DNA of 64,000 nt from Notospermus geniculatus (taxonomy: Eukaryota; Nemertea; Pilidiophora; Heteronemertea; Lineidae). The position numbers and the translations under genes are program-made. This document shows, in pieces, positions 47,825 to 61,639 of this stretch (positions are counted from its first letter, which is position 1; each line of letters opens with the position of its first letter). Below the pieces are notes generated by a model. The model was not told the origin of the DNA. It was given only the letters and a program-made list of their open reading frames with translations, and did not search any database. The DNA is taken from assembly GCA_002633025.1 (NCBI GenBank), contig NMRB01000423.1, positions 1 through 64,000 on the forward strand. Direction: 5' to 3'.

Positions 47825-48221
47825 CTAAATAAAGACAGAAAAAGACGGTCAGTGTCGACTGTACTTATAGATTCAAGGCTCTAAATTTAGTATTCACGAC
47901 AAAACAAACTCATATACAAAGCTGAGTACAAGGTTATTTCATTTTTCATTGTAACGATACGCTGCGGAACTTTACCACAATATGCAGACGCTTGATGCAC
48001 TTATTCTGTTATCACGAGCACTTTTACTGATCAAATTCATGAGACATCCTTCAGTTTTTTTAAAAGAACTCCTACCCATTAACTTACTGTGCACTATTAA
48101 GCATTTGAGATGTGAATTCAAATTTCAATAAGTTGTCGATAATGGCATATACGATTGTGAAGTTTGGGTTTCAGACGTTGCTCTGTGGCTTTTTTGCAGA
48201 AATAGATTGCATTCTGCACAC

Positions 48222-48484
48222 GTGTGAACCTCAACACATCAGTCAAGATGTGAACCACCTCCACACATCAGTCAGGATGTGAATGTCAATGCTTCAGTCA
48301 AGATGTGAACCTCAAGACATCAGTCAAGGTGTGATGTGAACCTTAACACATCAGTCATGATGTGAACCTCAACACATCAGTCTAGGTGTAACCCTTCTTA
48401 ACACATCACTCAAGACATGCAAGATGTGAACATCGATGAATCAGTGAAGACGTGAACTTCATCCCATCTGAGATGTGAACTTTG
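48222..48484 (+). repeat. 26-bp tandem repeat (copy B)
   Basis: Same array as 32088-32340, with an added CAAGACATGCAAGATGTG variation. Confidence 0.88.
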
Positions 48485-50057
48485 TGATGTTCTGACAGAA
48501 ACAGCAAGAAAACATCTTGATATTTTCGATACGAGAAAGAAATTTGGGCGTGGCTGACGAATTGCAACTTAACGCGACCCTGGAACCGGGATCTAACGTG
48601 CGACTAGATCCATGACTACTCATCTTCAAAAGACTACCAATAGGTACACCCTGGCTACAATTTCAAATGTTACACTATCCCCACGACTATTGTAACACTC
48701 TTAACAACCCGATCTTGGGTATCAATGACGTGAACGTACCATTTAGACTTTGTGAAAAAACCATAGGAAACCTCGAAAAAGACAAGTGGATGGTTTTGAT
48801 CCAGGCATTATCTGGGAGGGGCTTCGGTGTACGATGTCATATGATGTTATCCGAGATGAAATTGGCTCTATACCTAATGATTCTTGGATTGTGCAGTATG
48901 ATATGCTTCTAAGATTTGTCAGAATGATAAACTAGTGAAAAATCAACGCTAGGGTTTCGCCATATTAAGTTCAGAAGCTACTTTATCTCTCAAGTCAACA
49001 CTCACAAGGTGCTGTTTGATTTGGCCTTTTTTCACTCGTTTCTTTGTTGCTTTATGAAGGTATAATATCACAGATGGAGTTGGTATCACATCACGGGTTT
49101 TCAGCACCGTATGAGCCACTTTTTGAGGTAAAAGGGTAGAGGTCATGTTTAACTATCCATCTCTGCTGTCACACATCATCAGACAGCTGACAGGTTCTAC
49201 ACAGGGCTGTTTTTGGATGGATATCACTAACGCCAGCGGTGCATGAAATGTGGGCGTTTGTTCAAGGTGTGTTGTCTGTCTCTCTTCAGTGGTGATGGCC
49301 CCGGGGCTCATCATTCCTAACCATAGATCGACAGTCTAACCAAAACTACCATCGACCTTTGGACCCAGTCGCCCAATACTGCTCAACCCAACGCCATATT
49401 GATTATGCAGGAATCCACGTTTTGGAAAAAGTACTCATGGCCTCCAAGTGTCCATTTCAACATTTAATAGCTCATATCTCCCTGTAGCAGAAAAACAACA
49501 CACTTAAACGCACCCTTCAAATACGCACAGCCTAAAATTACATGTAACCCATTGAATGCATTGGTTAAGTTTGAAATTACAAACTTGGTATTTAACCCAA
49601 GGCAAACCTTTTAGGCGTTTCTATTTCACTAGAAATTATCTCAAATGAGACGTACTGTGATTTCAGCACAACATTTGTCCTCATTTCCATGGTATATGAG
49701 ACCGCCAAGGGGAAGGAAAGGAAATGAACTCAATGGTTTTTAGTAAAAGTTTGGATTCTTTTTGGTTCAGTTGAGAAAGAAACGAACTCCAGAAAACAGC
49801 TGACTGTTTCAATCATACCAGTGACTGCTCTTTTGTTTAATGAGAGCGACCAATCAATGTGTTTTTGGCGGCGGCTTTTCAGCCAATCATGTGATGATGG
49901 ATGAAGGCACCACGGCGATCTCAGTATTTAGCCCTCTACTGGTGAGACTGGGAACCAATCAACCTCACAATGGTCAGTCACGCCACCCACTTCTTACACA
50001 CAATAGTTGCTGTTGCAAGCCATCCCATACTTTGGCCACATTCATGACATTCTCTAA

Positions 50058-50714
50058 GGCTTCCTGTACATAGAAGTATACGGTATTCGGTATTTGGTGC
50101 ACGTTTCGTAATGCACGCGTATACTAGAAAACGAACAAGCTTATTTCAATGAGCGGGTTACATAGCCCTATACGAGGAACGGTGCACGCTTTTCGCGTAT
50201 ACAAGGAGTCGCGCTTGCACGATTTTTCCTCTGCGTATACTGATCGTGGTCGGGAGAATAGGCATAGATTGGTCACTTTACTCATGTCTAAATGATATTT
50301 TTCGTTGATTTTCAGCAGAAATATATCAAAAACAAAGTAAATATTAGTATTCACTAGTGTCTGGTTGTGAAACAAAGTTCAGGTTCGATAATTCAGCAAA
50401 GGAAATATGCGGATTTTGGGCAAAAAACGGCAAAAAGAGGTCTTCTGCCCCCCCCCCTGAGAGGCTCCTGCCCACCCCCCCGGACCAAAAAGTTAAATGC
50501 GGCTCTGGAGTGCCCCCAAAATGCTAACCCTTTCTAGGGGGTTGTGTGTAAAAAACGTCCTGACACATCCTCTACACGACTTAGAACATTCCGTCAATGC
50601 AAATCGAACGACCAAATTGCTGAGTTCAGCCCAGCGTATATCCTATATAAATCGCCGTGTCCGTATACCGTATAGAGTATACCGAATACCGTATACTTCT
50701 ATGTACAGGAAGCC
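50058..50714. mobile_element. 657-bp MITE only in copy B
   Basis: Ends GGCTTCCTGTACATAGAAGT and ACTTCTATGTACAGGAAGCC, flanked by TAA at 50055-50057 and 50715-50717. Copy A has a single TAA there. The subterminal ATAGAAGTATACGGTA is shared with the MITE at 61640-62313. Harbinger-like target site, no transposase. Confidence 0.93.
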
Positions 50715-50729
50715 TAATTGTAGTGTTAT

Positions 50730-50965
50730 TACTGTAAAGCAGGAAAATTTCGTGTGCAGGAAATTTTCGCGAATTTCGCGAGAGTGTGTGTCGCGAAAAT
50801 TTCCTGTCGCGAATATAAATTAAAATACAATCAAGTGATAAATATGGTCCGTGAATGAAAACTGAAAAAAATGGCAGAGACTCGCGAAAATATCCTGCAG
50901 CGAATATGTCTACAAATCTTGATTTGCAAAAATTTACAGCCGCAAAATTACCTTGCTTTACAGTA
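50730..50965. mobile_element. MITE with TACTGTAAAGCA ends (copy B)
   Basis: Same insertion as 34480-34704; it sits immediately right of the copy B-specific 657-bp MITE. Confidence 0.78.
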
Positions 50966-51475
50966 TGTTCTAGGCCTGCTGCATTTTTCGGCAAGGCCTA
51001 TCGGTCCGAACGTTCCATCCTCACCCTCGACCTTAATCTACGAGCACAATCTGAGAGCGTTAACACTGACTACAAAGCCAAGAGATGCAAATATTAACAA
51101 GGACCGCATCGAAAATACACTGAGCCTCTCTCTGGTAAGGTGAGACCACTTTGAAATTAGAGCTCTCCTAATAATGGGAAATGTGAGAAAGATTAAATAC
51201 ACCTCGGCTCAACTCCAATAGTATTTTCTATTGGTGGAGTTAACCCAATAATAACTAGAGGCTTCTGGTAAAATCTCAAGATCAATGGAGCAATCGGGAC
51301 TGGACAGCAGCAAATTGTTTCAAAAGAACCCGTTCCAGGCCATTGGAGGTGATTTTAGAGGAGTGCTGGGGACATCATCCTCCTACAGCAGGGGTTTTTA
51401 CCTCGCTCCTCTTCATCCACTCACACTTGAGTGTATGAAGAGGAACGAGACCAAAGCCCTGCTATGGGAGGATGG

Positions 51476-51773
51476 CATCTTCGATAATCGAAGGCCGATC
51501 TGCTCACCACTGCGTTATATCGCACATTACCCTTTGAGAAATAGACCGGTCTGCGGCGTATCTTGGCACGATGCCGACTTTACCGGTCGACCAATCATAT
51601 TGCACTTTATATTGGGTCTTCGGCTACCACTATTTGTACCACGATTCAACACCGGTTCTGATTGGCCTCCTCTTCGAGAGGCAGCGGATACGCCGCGAAC
51701 TGGTCAATTTCTCGAAGGGTGATGTGTGATGTAACGCAGTGGTGAGCAGATCGCCCTTCGATTATCGAAGATG
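51476..51773. mobile_element. Long-arm fold-back element (copy B)
   Basis: Same insertion as 35218-35515, with the same nested context. Confidence 0.88.
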
Positions 51774-54124
51774 GAGGATGGGGAGGGACATGGTCCCTAT
51801 CTGGGTCGTGATGGTCTTTTTCTACTTTTGGCACCGGGTGAGGATTTTTACCTCACTCCTTTTCATCCACTCACACAAATAGTTTACGTGAGTGGATGAA
51901 GAGGCCCAGAGCAAGGCAAAAACCCGACTGTGGGAGGATGGGGTATTATGTCAGCTTGACACATGAAGACTGGGCTTGATAAAAGGGAAAGCCTGGCCTG
52001 GGCACCATTATGCCCCCACCCCCACTCCTGCACCCGCACCTTAAATCCAATGGCGGTTTTAGGCAAAGCTACCGCCCATCTACTGCATATGATGAGGCCT
52101 ATTTGATTCACCCATGCCAATCATTGTAAACAATACCGCTCATCAATGATGTCCGCCTAGTGGTTGTTTTTCTATCAATAGGAGTGGCAGGGATGCAAAA
52201 GTGCGAAGCATGGTATACGCCGCTGCAGGGTTGCAAATTACAATATAGCTAAGGTTCAGAGATGCAATACAAGTCAGTTCATGTAATTTTATCCGTGATA
52301 CTAAACACCCTCCAGGCTCCTCTTTCATGATAGGTACAACACACCTGCACTTTAATAAGGGCATCAATAACACCAACACTGCTGTCGATATCAAAGGGAG
52401 AATAAAAGCCACATATTTTGGTTGGTTCAGTTTTTCTCACCTCGAGCACTATCGTGTCCGAATTACAGATCAAATTTGGAACGTCCGTTCCCAATCATCT
52501 GATCGATAAGAAACCTCGTTATAGATTCAGCTTTGCAAATATCGCAAGTTGAATGATTTATTTATGAACAAAATGATGGTGGGGAACGTTTGAAGGCATG
52601 AACCCCAAACATCCATCCAAACATTTAAGGAGTGGCGTCACCTGCAATTGCCAGACTCTCCATGTCCCCAGAAGCGTCTTAACTTCCACATTGAATTACA
52701 TTTCACTCCCAGATTAATATACATGGTAAGACATGAATTTCACGGGCAAATGAACAATTAATTTTGCATCTTAATCTTCACCGACACAGGGTGAATCCAA
52801 ATTCTTCTTCCCAATTTGATGTCTTCTGACTTCAGGAAGAATTACTATTTTACCTACTGGCTCTTGATGATCACCCACGATTTTTTGGAAGCAGCAGTAG
52901 GCCTATGCCATATGGGCGCAGGCAGAGGATGTTAGTGCCAACTCGCACGTGGAGCAGTGCCTTTACTATTGAAAGGCAGATATTATGACAAGAAAACAAT
53001 TAATTTATTCAGTTCTATGACTAGAAGTGAGTCACTAACCAGGCCTTTGATGAACGGTTGGTCACGCTATCAGCACATTGAACTTCTCGAGTGATGAAAA
53101 GATGGCGGCCATTTCTGACAGCTGATATTTCAACATAGAATCAGTCTAGCTCAGGTGTTACCACTGGTTATGTATGGGTTGGACAGGACACCAGGCTTAT
53201 CACGTTGGTTCCGGATTCCGCCACCAGGGGGAGGGATACTGAGGCATACCTCATGCATACAGTCAGTGGCACTTTAAATCCAAAATTACAGCCAACGTTT
53301 TTTTCTGAGATATTTTATACTCAAACAACGTATACTTATTGTTTTTTCTTATCTTTTTCGTTCATCAGATGGAAGGAAAAACAGAACATGACAGGAGCCT
53401 AAAATACTGTAATGTGATACTCAGAAACATGGATTTCGAAATAGATCTTACGATACCATAAACCGAGGGGGTTAGATTACATGGGGAATACTGGGCACCT
53501 GTTCATCACAGTACAGATCTCTTACAACCTTCTTCCTTTACGAAAAATACTTGAAAGATGGCCAATGTTGAGTTCTCCAATGTTTTCGAAAAAATGTCCA
53601 CACACAGCGAGCATGTGCACACTATTTGGAAGTCTAGAAACATAACTCCTGATGGAGTTAACCTTTAATTCATTTTTTAAGTTGAATAAAATCATTACCC
53701 CAAACAAAGATTCCACATTGTCTGATATCTATGAAATTAGACAAGAACACGAGATTTGATTTTTTCCAATTATTTTCAAAGTGTAATCTGATATCGTTCA
53801 TACGACGATGGATTATTCCGATATGCAATCACCGCATTTGCATGGAACGGTCTAGAAATAAAGTGGCTTTTTAAACCGCATTGATTTTTTGTGCTAACGC
53901 TGTGGTTTGTTCTAGAATAGCACTTCACAACAACTCAAAAGGGTTTGTGCCACCACATCAGAGCATCTTCATAGACAGAAGTGTTTCACAAACAAGTGTA
54001 AGGATGGCGTGAGGACACTGAGTTGGTTAGGGACCTTGTCTTTGAAGGGCATGTTTGTGAGTGGATATGAGCAAAATATTGAACTATCCTGCCGAAATCT
54101 CCCCATAAGACAGAAACATTAAAG

Positions 54125-54575
54125 CACCCAGATGATTGAACTGAATGTACCAGCACCCTGATCATATCAGCCTAATGTATCAGCATCCAGCTCATTTCAA
54201 CCCAATGTATCATCACTGACTGATATCAGCCTAAAATATCAGCACCCGACTGATATCAGCCTAATGTACCCACATCCAGCGGATTTCAACCGAATGTATC
54301 ATCACTGACTGATATCAGCCTAAAGTATCAGCACCCGGCTGATATCAGCCTAATGTATCAGCACCCTGATGATATCAGCCTAATGTATCATCACTGACTG
54401 ATATCAGCCTAAAGTATCAACACCCAGCTGATATCAGCACCCAACTGATATCAGCTGAATGCATCACCACTGACTGATATCAGCCTAATGTATCAGCACC
54501 CAGCTGATATCAGCTGAATGTATCATCAATGACTGATATCAGCTGAATTTATCAGCACCTGGCTGATATCAGCAA
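54125..54575 (+). repeat. ~30-bp tandem repeat (copy B)
   Basis: The full version of the array, with about fifteen units containing CTGATATCAGCCTAATGTAT, followed by unique sequence that copy A lacks next to its n. Confidence 0.9.
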
Positions 54576-55442
54576 GACACTGAAAGCACATCATTTTCCC
54601 AACTAAAACAACAATTTTTGCTACTCCTCTGAGCTCTCCAACTTTGACTCCATCGCCAAACAAAGTTCGGGAGAAAGTAAAACTCGAGTACAACCAAGGG
54701 AGGAGTGAGCCAAAGTCAGCTCAGTATAACAAACCCCACCAAACATGGACAAAACTGTTAATCCTATCCCGAGTTGAAAGAAGATTCCCCAAGACCCTCC
54801 ATCTGATAATTTCATCACAATAATTATGCAGCGCCTCTGAATTTAATCCGATTCAGCCCTTATGGATTGAAATTTGACAGTGGTGGAACACTATCCGCCC
54901 AGGCAAATACGGCTCGGGTGGTGTACCCCTGGGCACATCTCATCTCTGAACAGACCACCAGGTACTCAAGTTGTAATCATATTGAATTTGTCTCAAATAG
55001 CTGGGTTGGGTTCCAAAATATGGAATCTACTTCATACAAACGAAATGATCACGATGCCTGAAAATGGCACGTTTTCACGAAATCGACAGCGTATTTCAAA
55101 TCGTTGTAACCCTATATTCCCAAGTGTACATTAAACCAGTGTATAGTATTACTGTTATCAATAACAGCATATGTATGAAAGGCATTCTTCAGACTCAACA
55201 GATGAAATATCAATAACAATTGTGTGATTGTTTGAAGTTAAATCAACTGGAGTTTGATTTGGATCGAATCGACACACGCCCTGTTCAACTGCTCACAGGC
55301 CCTGTAATCAACCAATGCCAGACGGCATTTTTAACTTCCAGGGCATTTTACTCAATATCTTTTCAATAGATCACGACTGACCTTATGAACATTCAATGGG
55401 CTCAACACACAGATGGAAAACACTCTTGTTCTTATACTGTAT

Positions 55443-55909
55443 GACCTCGGCAAATAGACAGAGCATTCAATGGACTGAAATTGTGAGACATTTACACACT
55501 AGAGCACACTCTATTGTTTGTGGTTAACCTAATATGAACTCTTGAGATAGAGTGAGCATTCAATACTGTGAGACACTTGGCAGTCTAGAGCACAGCACTC
55601 TATTGTTTGTGGTTAACTTTATATGAACAGCCTGGAAATAGAGTGAGCATTCAATGGATTTTAGCTGTGAGAAACTTTACACACTAGAGCACACTCTATT
55701 GTTTGTGGTTGACCTTTCTGGGAATAGAGTGAGCATATTCAACAGACTGAAGCTGTGAGACACTTTACACACTAGAGCACACTCTATTGTCTGTGGTTGA
55801 CCTTTCTGGGGATAAAGTGAGCATTCAATGAACTGAAGCTGTCAGACACTTTACACACTAGAGCACACTCTATTGTTTGTGGCTAATCTTTTATGAACTC
55901 TTTGAGATA
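55443..55909 (+). repeat. ~90-bp tandem repeat, five units (copy B)
   Basis: Same array as 39180-39629. The MITE at 55910 inserted into its last unit: GAGATA and AGAGTG resume on either side. Confidence 0.92.
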
Positions 55910-56368
55910 AGCCGTGGTTACACCTATCCAAAATCCCCAGGGTTTTTGAGACACGGGGTTTTTCCGAACCAGAAAAAACACGGCGTTGACACGGCGAGCG
56001 GTTACACTACTTAAAATGCGATTGGTAATAAGTTCCGTATCCCGGCGATAGGGGCACTGCATGTAGGCAACTCTGCATAATTAAGTGGCTGCTGGAGGCG
56101 TGAAATAGCCTATACGCATGCGCTTCACTCATCAATTTGCATCGCCGTCTGTCGGGGTGCGTGGAACTAGAAATAGACACGGGGATTTTGCGGTTACACT
56201 ATATAGAATCTCCGTGCTTAAAATAGCCCTGGCGTTGCCCCTTCGATATCGCTGGGGCTAATAAGCACGGGGATTTCAGACACGGGTCTATTTAGACCCG
56301 GCGATTTACAGGTGTAACCGCAAAATCCCCGGGGAAAGCACGGAGATTTATGTAGTGTTACCACAGCT
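55910..56368. mobile_element. GGTTACACCTAT-family MITE in copy B
   Basis: AGCCGTGGTTACACCTATCC ... GTGTTACCACAGCT, flanked by ATA on both sides. Intact 459-bp insertion within the 90-bp tandem array. Confidence 0.9.
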
Positions 56369-56369
56369 A

Positions 56370-58429
56370 TAGAGTGTTCTGGCTCATCCTAATGAGAATA
56401 AACTGAGGGGTTGTTCTCTGAGCGTCCCCATAGTTTTTTGTGGAAAGACATAATGATAGTCTGTGCCATGGAGTGGAGTATGAAATCATATGCAACAAGC
56501 AAGAGAAAACCTATGTTCCTGCATTTATTATCAAACATCCTGTACTGCTGAAAAAGTTGAATGAGCCGGTTCAATTTTTGCAAAAAAAAGGATATCAACA
56601 TATCATGTCTCCCTTCACACCTTCACGGCCACGCAAACGATATCCATAAGCTACTTCTCTATTCTCAACTTTTTAAAACAAAACTTTCAAAGATCCTGCA
56701 AGTTTTTTTCCGCTGTGCAACACATTAGACAGTGTCATCTTTTGAATAAAATCAACCATATTGAGTTTAAGAAACTAAATCCCAGTCTTAAAAAAAGCTA
56801 AGTTTGGCTGGATGATCATTTCAGAACTTGATCAGTTAATGTTACCGGCAACTCAGTGCGATTTTTTTCGCCGACAAATAGTAAAAGCAATATGGCCGCT
56901 TTCTACTCCCTACAGATAACATGCATGTGTTGAACCCGAGATGGCTGAAAAACGGCACCGTTTAGGTCGCGTATTACATCCACTAGGCGATGCAATACGG
57001 TTGGTGTAAAGTGGTCCATCGTTCCCTCAAGGGCCGGGGAAAAACAAACTGTCTTGGAATAGAGCGCTCATCTTTCCGCGCACAGGCTGTAACACTACCT
57101 GTCTCTCATCAACAACTCAGGCAAGACGAGACACCGACATGAAAATGTATTTTGTGCGTGGCTGATTAATATTAAACCCGATACAGAACCTGGTGGTTAG
57201 GCATGAATATGAAGTAAGCTGACACACGTAATCCAGTACTAATAAGTATTATGTTAAGATCCTAATTACTGATGTGCGAATATTCAGTTGTACCCAAGGG
57301 GGAAGCGCTTGGCGTAGGATAATTCTCAGATTTTTTCGTCACCTTCTGTGTCATGTTTGCCTGCAGTTGGTTCCACGTGATATTTAACAGGATATAGCGT
57401 GTCGATTTAACAGTAGATTGTGTATCCTTGCACTGCAGGTTTCAGTCAACTTAGACTGAGAGGAAAGCCACATAGTTGTAACTGCATCACAGTTCTATGG
57501 ATAAAAGGTTGACTTTTAAGTTTGTAGTTGAGTAAGAAGTAAGGTATGGATGACTGGATTACAAGTGTTGACTGTTGGTTGTTTTATATGATAAGTGAGT
57601 AGACTACCTGATTTGATAATTATATGAATAAATGAGATGATAAGAAAGACTAGAGGCCTGGCGGCCTTGAAGCTACGCTGGAGATGCTGCACACCAATTC
57701 AGTTGGGCTGTCCTCCGTTCCTTCATGTCCTTGCTCTACAGATCCAGTTAAACCTGTGGTGCTTGCATTGCAACCATGGCTTTATAGTGATAAAGTACAG
57801 ATGGAATGGACGGCCTACCTAGGCCTACCTAGGCCTACTGGGCAGAAGGTGACTGACAAAAACATACATTGGCAATGCATGCATTGACTGGTACCAGTAC
57901 CCATAATCTTTGCAACTCAGGAAAGTCAGTGTTTTATCTTGGACTAGAAAGTTTGGAGTGGATAAAAGTGTTGTGGGAATAGCCTAGCTGTACGAGACAG
58001 GCTATTATAATGTTTTTTCACATCTTGTCATCTTGACTACCAGGAAATGTGACATCACTTCAGCAGCCTACCATCTGTGTGGCGTACGATAGTCAGCATT
58101 TTTGCATTTAATATAGCCCCCACCCAAACCCTGTCCCTATCATACCCCCAACAATAACCCCATAAAACCCTGTGGTGGGGGATTGTACAGCAGAAGGCCT
58201 ATGCAGCTCAGCCCATTAGGTTATTTTGGAAACTCTTGAAAACTGGCATTTGTGACTTGACATACATGACATGTTGTCACAATGTCAGTGGGGCCATTCA
58301 CTCAGTCAGTCATCACATTGAACGATCTTCAGAAGTTACCGCGGTAATAAATGAAATGGTCCATGGACCATGTGCTCACCCGTTTGGACATAGTGTAATG
58401 ACAGAGAGATAGGTACATGTCAGATATGA
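56370..58429. other. Flank right of copy B, no feature recognised
   Basis: AT-rich unique sequence with a short TAGGCCTACC triple repeat near 57815-57838. Short ORFs (e.g. 69 residues at 56440-56649) are unconvincing. The missing SOBP first exon was looked for here and not found. Confidence 0.5.
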
Positions 58430-59119
58430 GCACTCTGGGTCAAGTCATTCCCAAGTTGCAGGACTTCAACGATTGTTGGGTTACGCCACCTGGCGGCCAT
58501 ATTGGAAGTTTAATCAGCCCAAATTTGACGTGCTTGTAAAGGTCACCTAGAGGGAGGTAAATATCAAGTTTGAGCACTCTGGGTAAAGCCGTTCCTGAGT
58601 TAAAGCACTTGGATGATTTTCAGGTTACGCCACCTGGTGGTCATATTGGATGTCCGATCGGGCCGAAACTCGGTATTTTTGAAGGTAGCCCTCTAATACA
58701 TGTTTACGCAAGATATGAAGACGCTCGGTGAAATAATGAAGAACTGCGGCAGGTTTGTTACTTTTGTAGAACTTTGACCTCTGTGACCTTGAAAAGTAGG
58801 TCAAATCAAAAACCCGTTATATATGTTATGTATCCTAATTAGATACACCTATGATAAAAATTTGGAGACGATCCAGTCATTAGTTCAGGAGTTATTGCAC
58901 TTTTTGTGTTTTTGGTTTGCGCCACCTGGAGGCCAAGCCAAGAATCGAATCGGACCGAAACTTGGTGTCATAGGTCATGTGACCTAGGGGTATATATGTA
59001 CCAAGTTTCAGATCAATAGCTCCAGCGGCTACGAAACGTGCCCTGCTAACAGACAACGACGACGATGACAACAACAGACGACTGACGCATCACCACGACA
59101 AAAGCTCACAGGTGAGCTA
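58430..59119 (+). repeat. Dispersed repeat with ~165-bp internal units and AGCTCACAGGTGAGCTAA end
   Basis: Three or more diverged units with GAGCACTCTGGGT and GGTTACGCCACCTGGCGGCC, then CAGATCAATAGCTCCAGCGG, a GACGACGA run and the terminal hairpin AGCTCACAGGTGAGCTAA. The last ~120 bp match the copy A insertion at 29055-29156. Confidence 0.75.
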
Positions 59120-60472
59120 AAAACTGGCTGAAACTTGCCTACAAATGAACATCTGGCCTGCCCACCCTTCACAAGTAATGTAGCCTAATTAGGACGAAGT
59201 AGGGCCAGCAACCGACTCACTCAGTGACAGCCCACCATCAGCTGATTGCGTTTGTGTACAATGTACTGAGACAGCCTCTATACATTGTATTACGTTATAG
59301 CACACGACTTTCTTACAGCCGTTGTGTTTATAAAATCTCCATTTCATGCAAAGTTTCCATAAGTAGAGCACCTGTGTTTATAACCAAGGACATCTAGGAA
59401 TAGATTTATGTTATGAAGCCTCTACGAACCGATTTTGCTGCTTAGTTTGACAAATTTTTTGGCATCTTTTCAATGCAGACGCCATGGCCATGATGGCAAT
59501 CTCGTTCCTACATCACACAATGTCACATGCTCTCAGTGCATTCTACGTGCATTGTATGAACCTCAATTCATACTGGAGTGAGACTGCTTCTGCGTAGCAT
59601 TATCTCAGTTGAAGCGAGGAGGCTTCGTAGATCGTGGAGACCAGCAAAAAATTACAATAAACAAACAGCAACAGGAAAAGCTATTTAGACATACTCACAC
59701 TTAGGAACCGAAATAGGCCGAAATATAATGCTCCAAGTATGGATGATGACCTATTGTACCAAAAACTATATCTGCACTGTATGAATACGGGCACAAAATT
59801 TCCATGGAAAAAACAGCCTCGGCTGCAAATTGCCTATGATATGCCTATGTACAGCACACTCAGTGCATGGCCAAAACAAGGTGGGGAGGATCGAATCTGC
59901 AAACTGAAACAAGCAGCCGATGACTCTAATTGTTCATAAAAAACAACAACCCTGAAGTTTGGCTGACAAAAATGGTAAAGCATACAGAGAATGGTAAAAA
60001 AGGCTTGCATTGCAACACAAATTCTGCGCCAGGACTGCTGCAGATCGGAAATATTAGGTATTTTGCACGCTCTACTTTCATGCCAGCTCCCTAACAGCCC
60101 CGGGTATTGTATAAGCTACGCTGTTCCAGCGTAGCTAAAAAGTTGTTCATTTTGAACTGCTTTAAAGTCTCAAGTATTTTTCTCGATAGTTGTCAGCTGT
60201 CTACACTTTCATCACCAAGTCAAGTTTACAGTCAGTTTGCTTTGTTCTGAGGTCTTCAAGTGGGCTTTTCCTCTTCAGGAACATACAGGCCTACATTCTT
60301 GCATGTCTCAAGCAGGGTTCATTGGCACACAGATTTCGTCCGTTTCAGGTCCGTAAAAAAATCGACTTTAGCGTTGTCGTATCTGGAAAACTAGGGGCAA
60401 ACGGATTGAAAATGGACCAAATCCATGCGCCAATGAACCCCGCTTCATACTCCTGATCTGAGCTTCCATGTC
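59120..60472. other. No feature recognised
   Basis: Unique-looking AT-rich DNA; a small hairpin AGCTACGCTG...CAGCGTAGCT lies near 60114-60136. No exon or repeat seen. Confidence 0.4.
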
Positions 60473-60930
60473 CACAGACCTGTGCTACTGAAGAAGACGT
60501 CCACCCTGTGACCCTTGGCTAGCTTGAGGGGCTCTATCTGAGAACAAAATGGCCAGCACTGCCAAAAACTCCTGTTCTTGACCTAAGCTTCCATCAACCC
60601 ACAGACCTGCCACAGAAGACCCAGTCTACCCTGTAACCCATGGCTGGCTTGAGGAGCTCCACTGAGAGTGAGGTGGCCAACATTGCCAAAACCCCTGCTC
60701 TTGACCTGAGCTCCGATCTACCCACAGACCTGCCACTGAAGACCCAGTCTACCCTGTGACCCTTGGCTGGTTTGAGGGCCTCCATCTGCGAATGAGACGG
60801 CCAGCATTGCCAAAAACTCCCGTTCTTGACCCGAGCTTCGATCAATCCACAGACCTGCCACAGAAGACCCAGTCTACCCTGTGACCCCTGGCTGGCTTGA
60901 GGGGCTCCATCTGCGAATGAGACGGCCAGG
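60473..60930 (+). repeat. ~124-bp tandem repeat, 3.6 units
   Basis: Units start CCACAGACCTGCCACAGAAG and include CCAGTCTACCCTGTGACCC and GGCTGGCTTGAGGGGCTCCA. Non-coding as far as seen. Confidence 0.9.
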
Positions 60931-61639
60931 GTCTAGGATTACCAGTGACTCCCTCAACAGACGATCGGCCAATACAACGCCAGTAACCCTACCCAGACTA
61001 ATGATACACCACAGAGCCTTGCTGTCTCGTGAAAGTCTCCACTCATTCTCCTCCTCACAAACTCTGAGATCAAACCAGAGATAGGATTCACCAATATCCC
61101 ATTCTCACATGAAAACAGAAATAAAATCCCTCATTTTGCCTCCGAGGAGAATCGTGGACAAAGACTTTTTGACAATTTTTTCAAAAATAGCAACATTTTG
61201 TGGACTAATATGCCCTTTTTGTAACATTTCAAGCCACTGTTTTGCAGATGCTAAATTAGCGTGAACACCGTTCACACCCTACACACGGTTATCACAGACG
61301 GGATAACCAGGGATTTTGTTTCAAAAACCCAGAATGCATTGTCAAAGGGCTGATAGATTCATATCTTGGTTTCATTTAAATGAACTGGGTTTGAGGCAAC
61401 GACTTCTTTAAGTTTGATTAACCCATTCCATGCAACTAAATCTTTTATAGAGTTTTTATGCGTGACTATCCTTGAGTTAGAACAGACCTTGACAGAAGCT
61501 GAGGCTGCACCTGAAGTTCAAAGGCAGGGCGGGATTTCTAGCCCTCACTCCCGTGGGTTACCAACATCATGTAGGACACCGAGTGTTATAAACCTCCTCC
61601 AATAACCTCGGGATGATAGGGGTGAGACACTGCCTTTTA

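Larger units (their letters stand above)
41927..56369 (+). repeat. Large direct duplication, copy B (14.4 kb)
   Basis: The partner of 25561-40125. Its right end keeps an intact MITE with an ATA duplication on both sides (55907-55909 and 56369-56371), whereas copy A loses homology exactly at that MITE end. It contains the second set of SOBP exons. Confidence 0.95.
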
